Positions 6,903 to 8,508 of a stretch of DNA of 8,508 bases are shown piece after piece. Source of the stretch: Dehalococcoidia bacterium (GTDB taxonomy: Bacteria; Chloroflexota; Dehalococcoidia; SM23-28-2); the NCBI GenBank assembly GCA_022866185.1, contig JALHUG010000092.1, positions 1 to 8,508 on the forward strand, written 5' to 3'. Position 1 is the first letter of the stretch. Every line of letters begins with the position of its first letter. Under the pieces are notes generated by a model that had not been told where the DNA came from, did no database searches, and saw only the letters and a list, made by a program, of their open reading frames with translations. Both the position numbers and the translations under genes were made by a program.

Positions 6903-7064
6903 CCGCCAGAAGTAATTGGTTCATGATTGGTGGGTTCTGAACTCCCAGGTTCGCACACAACCCCAGCCTCAAGGCTGGGGCATTGGAAGGCGAATCCGAT
7001 GCCCCCGCCTTCAGGCGGGGGTCGGTAGTTAACCCACCAACGGCGAACCAGCTACCGCCAGAAG
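6903..7064. mobile_element. MITE-like element (6913-7054) with 10-bp target duplication
   Basis: A 142-bp unit is bounded by the perfect direct repeat CCGCCAGAAG (6903-6912 and 7055-7064). Its ends form a 24-bp imperfect terminal inverted repeat (6913-6936 and 7031-7054) with 18 matching positions. The matches are TA, TGGTTC and the inner 10-bp block TTGGTGGGTT / AACCCACCAA. The repeat ends exactly where the direct repeat begins, as expected of a transposition product. There is no transposase inside, only hairpins, so it would be a non-autonomous miniature element. A 10-bp duplication is compatible with IS4-type elements among others, but the family cannot be read from this one copy. It occupies the gap between the divergent ArsA-type and S49 genes. 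Confidence 0.7.
6961..7021. repeat. Stacked hairpins inside the MITE-like element
   Basis: CCCCAGCC/GGCTGGGG with loop TCAA (6961-6980) and CCCCCGCC/GGCGGGGG with loop TTCA (7002-7021) are perfect 8-bp stems. Between them, GGGGCATTGGA (6977-6987) pairs with TCCGATGCCCC (6995-7005) with one G-T wobble. This third stem competes with the other two for the shared G and C tracts. The hairpins resemble the subterminal palindromes common in IS200/IS605 ends, but the flanking inverted and direct repeats argue for a DDE-type MITE. They could also act as bidirectional roadblocks. Confidence 0.7.
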
Positions 7065-7093
7065 CTTCGGTTTCGTTTCGCGCCCGTCCACGC

Positions 7094-7099
7094 TATACT
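7094..7099 (+). promoter_or_regulatory. Possible -10 box for the S49 peptidase gene
   Basis: TATACT matches five of six bases of the consensus and lies about 58 bp before the ATG, outside the MITE-like element. At 17 bases upstream the sequence is TTTCGT, a poor -35. A small hairpin, CCTGCC/GGCAGG (7110-7125), follows in the leader. Confidence 0.35.
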
Positions 7100-7156
7100 G
7101 GCTGGAGAGCCTGCCAGTGGGCAGGTCGAGGCATCGCGGTTCTACGAGGTCGAGAC

Positions 7157-7966
7157 ATGAGTCAGATTCCTCCGGTAGGTTTGCCCTGGCTGGCCCCCAG
7201 GATCGGCGTGGTGGAACTCTTCGGCGTCCTGGGAACAACCATCCGCGGCCCCGACTACGATCGCATGCTCAGCGCCCTGCGCGACGATGCTCGCGTGCGG
7301 GCGGTGGTGGTGGACATCGACTCGCCGGGCGGCTCAGCACCCGCCGCCGAGCAGATCCACCGGGGGATAGCCAAGATAGCAGCTAGGAAACCCGTCGTCG
7401 CCTTCATCCGCGGTTCGGGCCTCTCTGGCGGCTACCTGGCGGGCTGTGCTGCCACCAAGCTGGTGGCCCTGCCCACGGCGATGGTGGGCTCCATCGGCGT
7501 CATCGCCATTCGGCCGGTGGTCGCCGAGCTCTTGCAGCGCCTGGGGGTCAAGGTGTTCGTGACCAAGTCCGGCGCCTTCAAGGACATGTTCCAGCCCTTC
7601 CGCGAGCCCACCGACGAGGAGCAGAAGAAGCTGCAGACCCTCATGGACGAGTACTACGACTGGTTCGTGGATGCCGTGGCCACCACCCGCCAACTGGAGC
7701 CAGAGAAGGTGCGCGGCCTCGCCACCGGCGAGGTGTTCACCGCTCGCGCGGCCAAGGAGCTGGGCCTGGTGGATGAGCTGGGCGACCTGGACACAGCCAT
7801 CGACATGGCCACCGAGCTGGGCAGGGTGCCGCGACGGCTGGCCTACCTGCGGCCGCGGCGGGCAATCCTGGAGCGACTGGTCGGCCGGGTGGCCACCGGC
7901 CTGGTGGAGCAGGTAGCCGCCGAGGCCGAGCAGCGCCTGCTCAGCCGTATCGAGTTTCGGGCCTAG
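7157..7966 (+). CDS. sppA: S49-family (SppA-like) serine peptidase, apparently soluble
   Basis: S49 peptidases use a Ser-Lys dyad and typically degrade cleaved signal peptides or membrane-protein fragments. In this 269-residue protein, VVVDIDSPGGSAPAAEQI (50-67) is the oxyanion/substrate segment, GSGLSGGYLAGCAA (86-99) carries the predicted nucleophile Ser90, and KSGAFKDMFQPFRE (137-150) carries the predicted general base Lys142. TGEVFTARAAKELGLVDELG (190-209) is the usual C-terminal signature. Single-domain length resembles Bacillus-type SppA, but the N-terminal membrane anchor is absent: residues 1-15 are followed at once by the first core strand. ATG 7157 has GAGGT six bases upstream (7146-7150). 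The longer frame to 6983 runs into the MITE-like element and adds no membrane segment. A cytoplasmic or peripheral location is inferred. Confidence 0.93.
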   Translation: MSQIPPVGLPWLAPRIGVVELFGVLGTTIRGPDYDRMLSALRDDARVRAVVVDIDSPGGSAPAAEQIHRGIAKIAARKPVVAFIRGSGLSGGYLAGCAATKLVALPTAMVGSIGVIAIRPVVAELLQRLGVKVFVTKSGAFKDMFQPFREPTDEEQKKLQTLMDEYYDWFVDAVATTRQLEPEKVRGLATGEVFTARAAKELGLVDELGDLDTAIDMATELGRVPRRLAYLRPRRAILERLVGRVATGLVEQVAAEAEQRLLSRIEFRA

Positions 7967-7985
7967 GCCGAATGGCCAAGCGATA

Positions 7986-8014
7986 TTGACGATTTCTTCT
8001 ATTTATGATACCCT
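7986..8014 (+). promoter_or_regulatory. Probable promoter of the zinc-ribbon gene
   Basis: TTGACG (7986-7991) is followed after 17 bases by TACCCT (8009-8014), in a locally AT-rich stretch just after the S49 stop. TATGAT (8004-8009) is a better -10 by sequence but badly spaced. Either way the mRNA leader before the ATG would be roughly 95 bases. Confidence 0.45.
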
Positions 8015-8114
8015 TGCGACAGTGGTGATCGTTTTGTCTTCCGCGGGATCGCCCCTCAGCATCCTGGACTCCGGTGACCAAGCCATCGCCAACTTTTGCG
8101 AAAGGAGGTTACCG

Positions 8115-8444
8115 ATGAGCTACCAGGATAGGAGTCTCACCTGCCAGGACTGCGGTCAGTCTTTCACCTTCAGCGCCGACGATCAGGCCTATCACGCCGA
8201 GAAAGGCTACACTAACGAGCCCAAGCGCTGTTCAACATGCCGCCAATCACGCCGTAGCGAACGCGATTACGGCGGTTCCAGCGGCGGCGGCGGCTACGGC
8301 CGCGCCCCGCGAGAGATGTACCCCGCCGTCTGTGCCCAGTGCGGCAAGCAGACCGAAGTACCCTTCCAGCCCCGCCAGGACCGCCCAGTGTATTGTAGCG
8401 ATTGCTTCCGACAGCAACCCGCGTCTTCCTCACGCCGCTACTAG
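8115..8444 (+). CDS. Double zinc-ribbon protein of unknown function
   Basis: This 109-residue protein has two zinc-ribbon modules joined by a Gly-rich linker. Module 1 (8-43) has cysteines 10, 13, 39 and 42 around an FTFSADDQAYHAEKGY core, the style of the 'probable zinc-ribbon' family (zf-trcl). The linker YGGSSGGGGYGR (52-63) is flexible. Module 2 (70-100) has cysteines 73, 76, 94 and 97 with EVPFQPRQDRPVYCSDCF. The short tail is basic and Ser-rich. Nucleic-acid or protein binding is likely; no catalytic residues are visible. The open frame extends upstream to 7986, but the ATG at 8115 has a near-perfect AAAGGAGGT (8101-8109) five bases before it, implying strong translation. With its own promoter and terminator it appears monocistronic. 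Its role is not known. Confidence 0.88.
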   Translation: MSYQDRSLTCQDCGQSFTFSADDQAYHAEKGYTNEPKRCSTCRQSRRSERDYGGSSGGGGYGRAPREMYPAVCAQCGKQTEVPFQPRQDRPVYCSDCFRQQPASSSRRY

Positions 8445-8454
8445 GTCTGACAGC

Positions 8455-8485
8455 GAAAGAGGGGGGCGCAAAGCCCCCCTCTTTC
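8455..8485 (+). terminator. Intrinsic terminator after the zinc-ribbon gene
   Basis: GAAAGAGGGGGGC (8455-8467) and GCCCCCCTCTTTC (8473-8485) form a perfect 13-bp stem with loop GCAAA, starting 10 bases after the stop codon. The A/T-rich base of the stem supplies the A and T runs, so it could work in both directions. The downstream T-tract is weak. Confidence 0.85.
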
Positions 8486-8508
8486 CATATAGCGGGGCGG
8501 GGAAATCA

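Noticed and set aside
6961..7021. CRISPR-like or IS200/IS605 TnpB-associated array
   Set aside because: There are only two hairpins of different sequence, no regular spacers and no tnpA/tnpB fragment. The terminal inverted repeats and 10-bp duplication fit a MITE better.
6983..7156. Longer N-terminus for the S49 peptidase
   Set aside because: The extension covers the MITE-like element and the -10 box, has no signal or membrane segment, and the ATG at 7157 has GAGGT at good spacing.
7986..8114. Longer N-terminus for the zinc-ribbon protein
   Set aside because: It starts on the promoter -35 itself, and the near-perfect ribosome site is at 8101-8109.

Overview
This is a GC-rich bacterial chromosome segment with standard Shine-Dalgarno sites, mixed ATG/GTG/TTG starts and compact gene spacing. 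No taxonomic marker gene is present. The high GC, the short ThiC, the Sir2 and winged-helix protein styles and the REP-like repeat at 1859-1928 remind me of Chloroflexota. That placement is an inference, not something the sequence proves.

Region 1 (1-3337) is a thiamine island. On the minus strand, a sigma70-type promoter (1815-1843) leads into a TPP riboswitch (1704-1787), an intrinsic terminator (1645-1679), thiC (247-1608) and the start of thiG (cut by the window edge). A REP-like double hairpin (1859-1928) separates this operon from thiD (1975-2772, also minus). Divergent from thiD is a YjbQ-family gene (2891-3337, plus), a family with thiamine-phosphate synthase activity. ThiC makes HMP-P, ThiD phosphorylates it to HMP-PP, ThiG makes the thiazole phosphate, and YjbQ may help join the two halves. 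No thiE, thiS or thiH is visible here.

Region 2 (3354-5637): a Sir2 NAD-dependent deacylase follows yjbQ, probably co-transcribed. An ECF sigma factor lies convergent to it (4310-4870, minus). A roughly 260-bp AT-richer intergenic region with nested inverted repeats separates the sigma gene from a divergent pair: a possible 65-residue protein and a small winged-helix regulator.

Region 3 (5656-8508): an ArsA/Get3-type ATPase with a C-terminal HSP20-like domain (minus) diverges from a soluble S49 (SppA-like) peptidase (plus). A 142-bp element sits between them. It has 24-bp imperfect terminal inverted repeats, is bounded by a perfect 10-bp direct repeat and contains stacked hairpins, so it looks like an intact MITE with its target-site duplication. 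A monocistronic double zinc-ribbon protein with its own promoter, a strong ribosome binding site and a 13-bp terminator closes the window.

The points most worth a second look are the MITE-like element, the TPP-riboswitch attenuator with a readable antiterminator pairing, and the thiD/yjbQ pairing. I found no clearly new multi-gene system.
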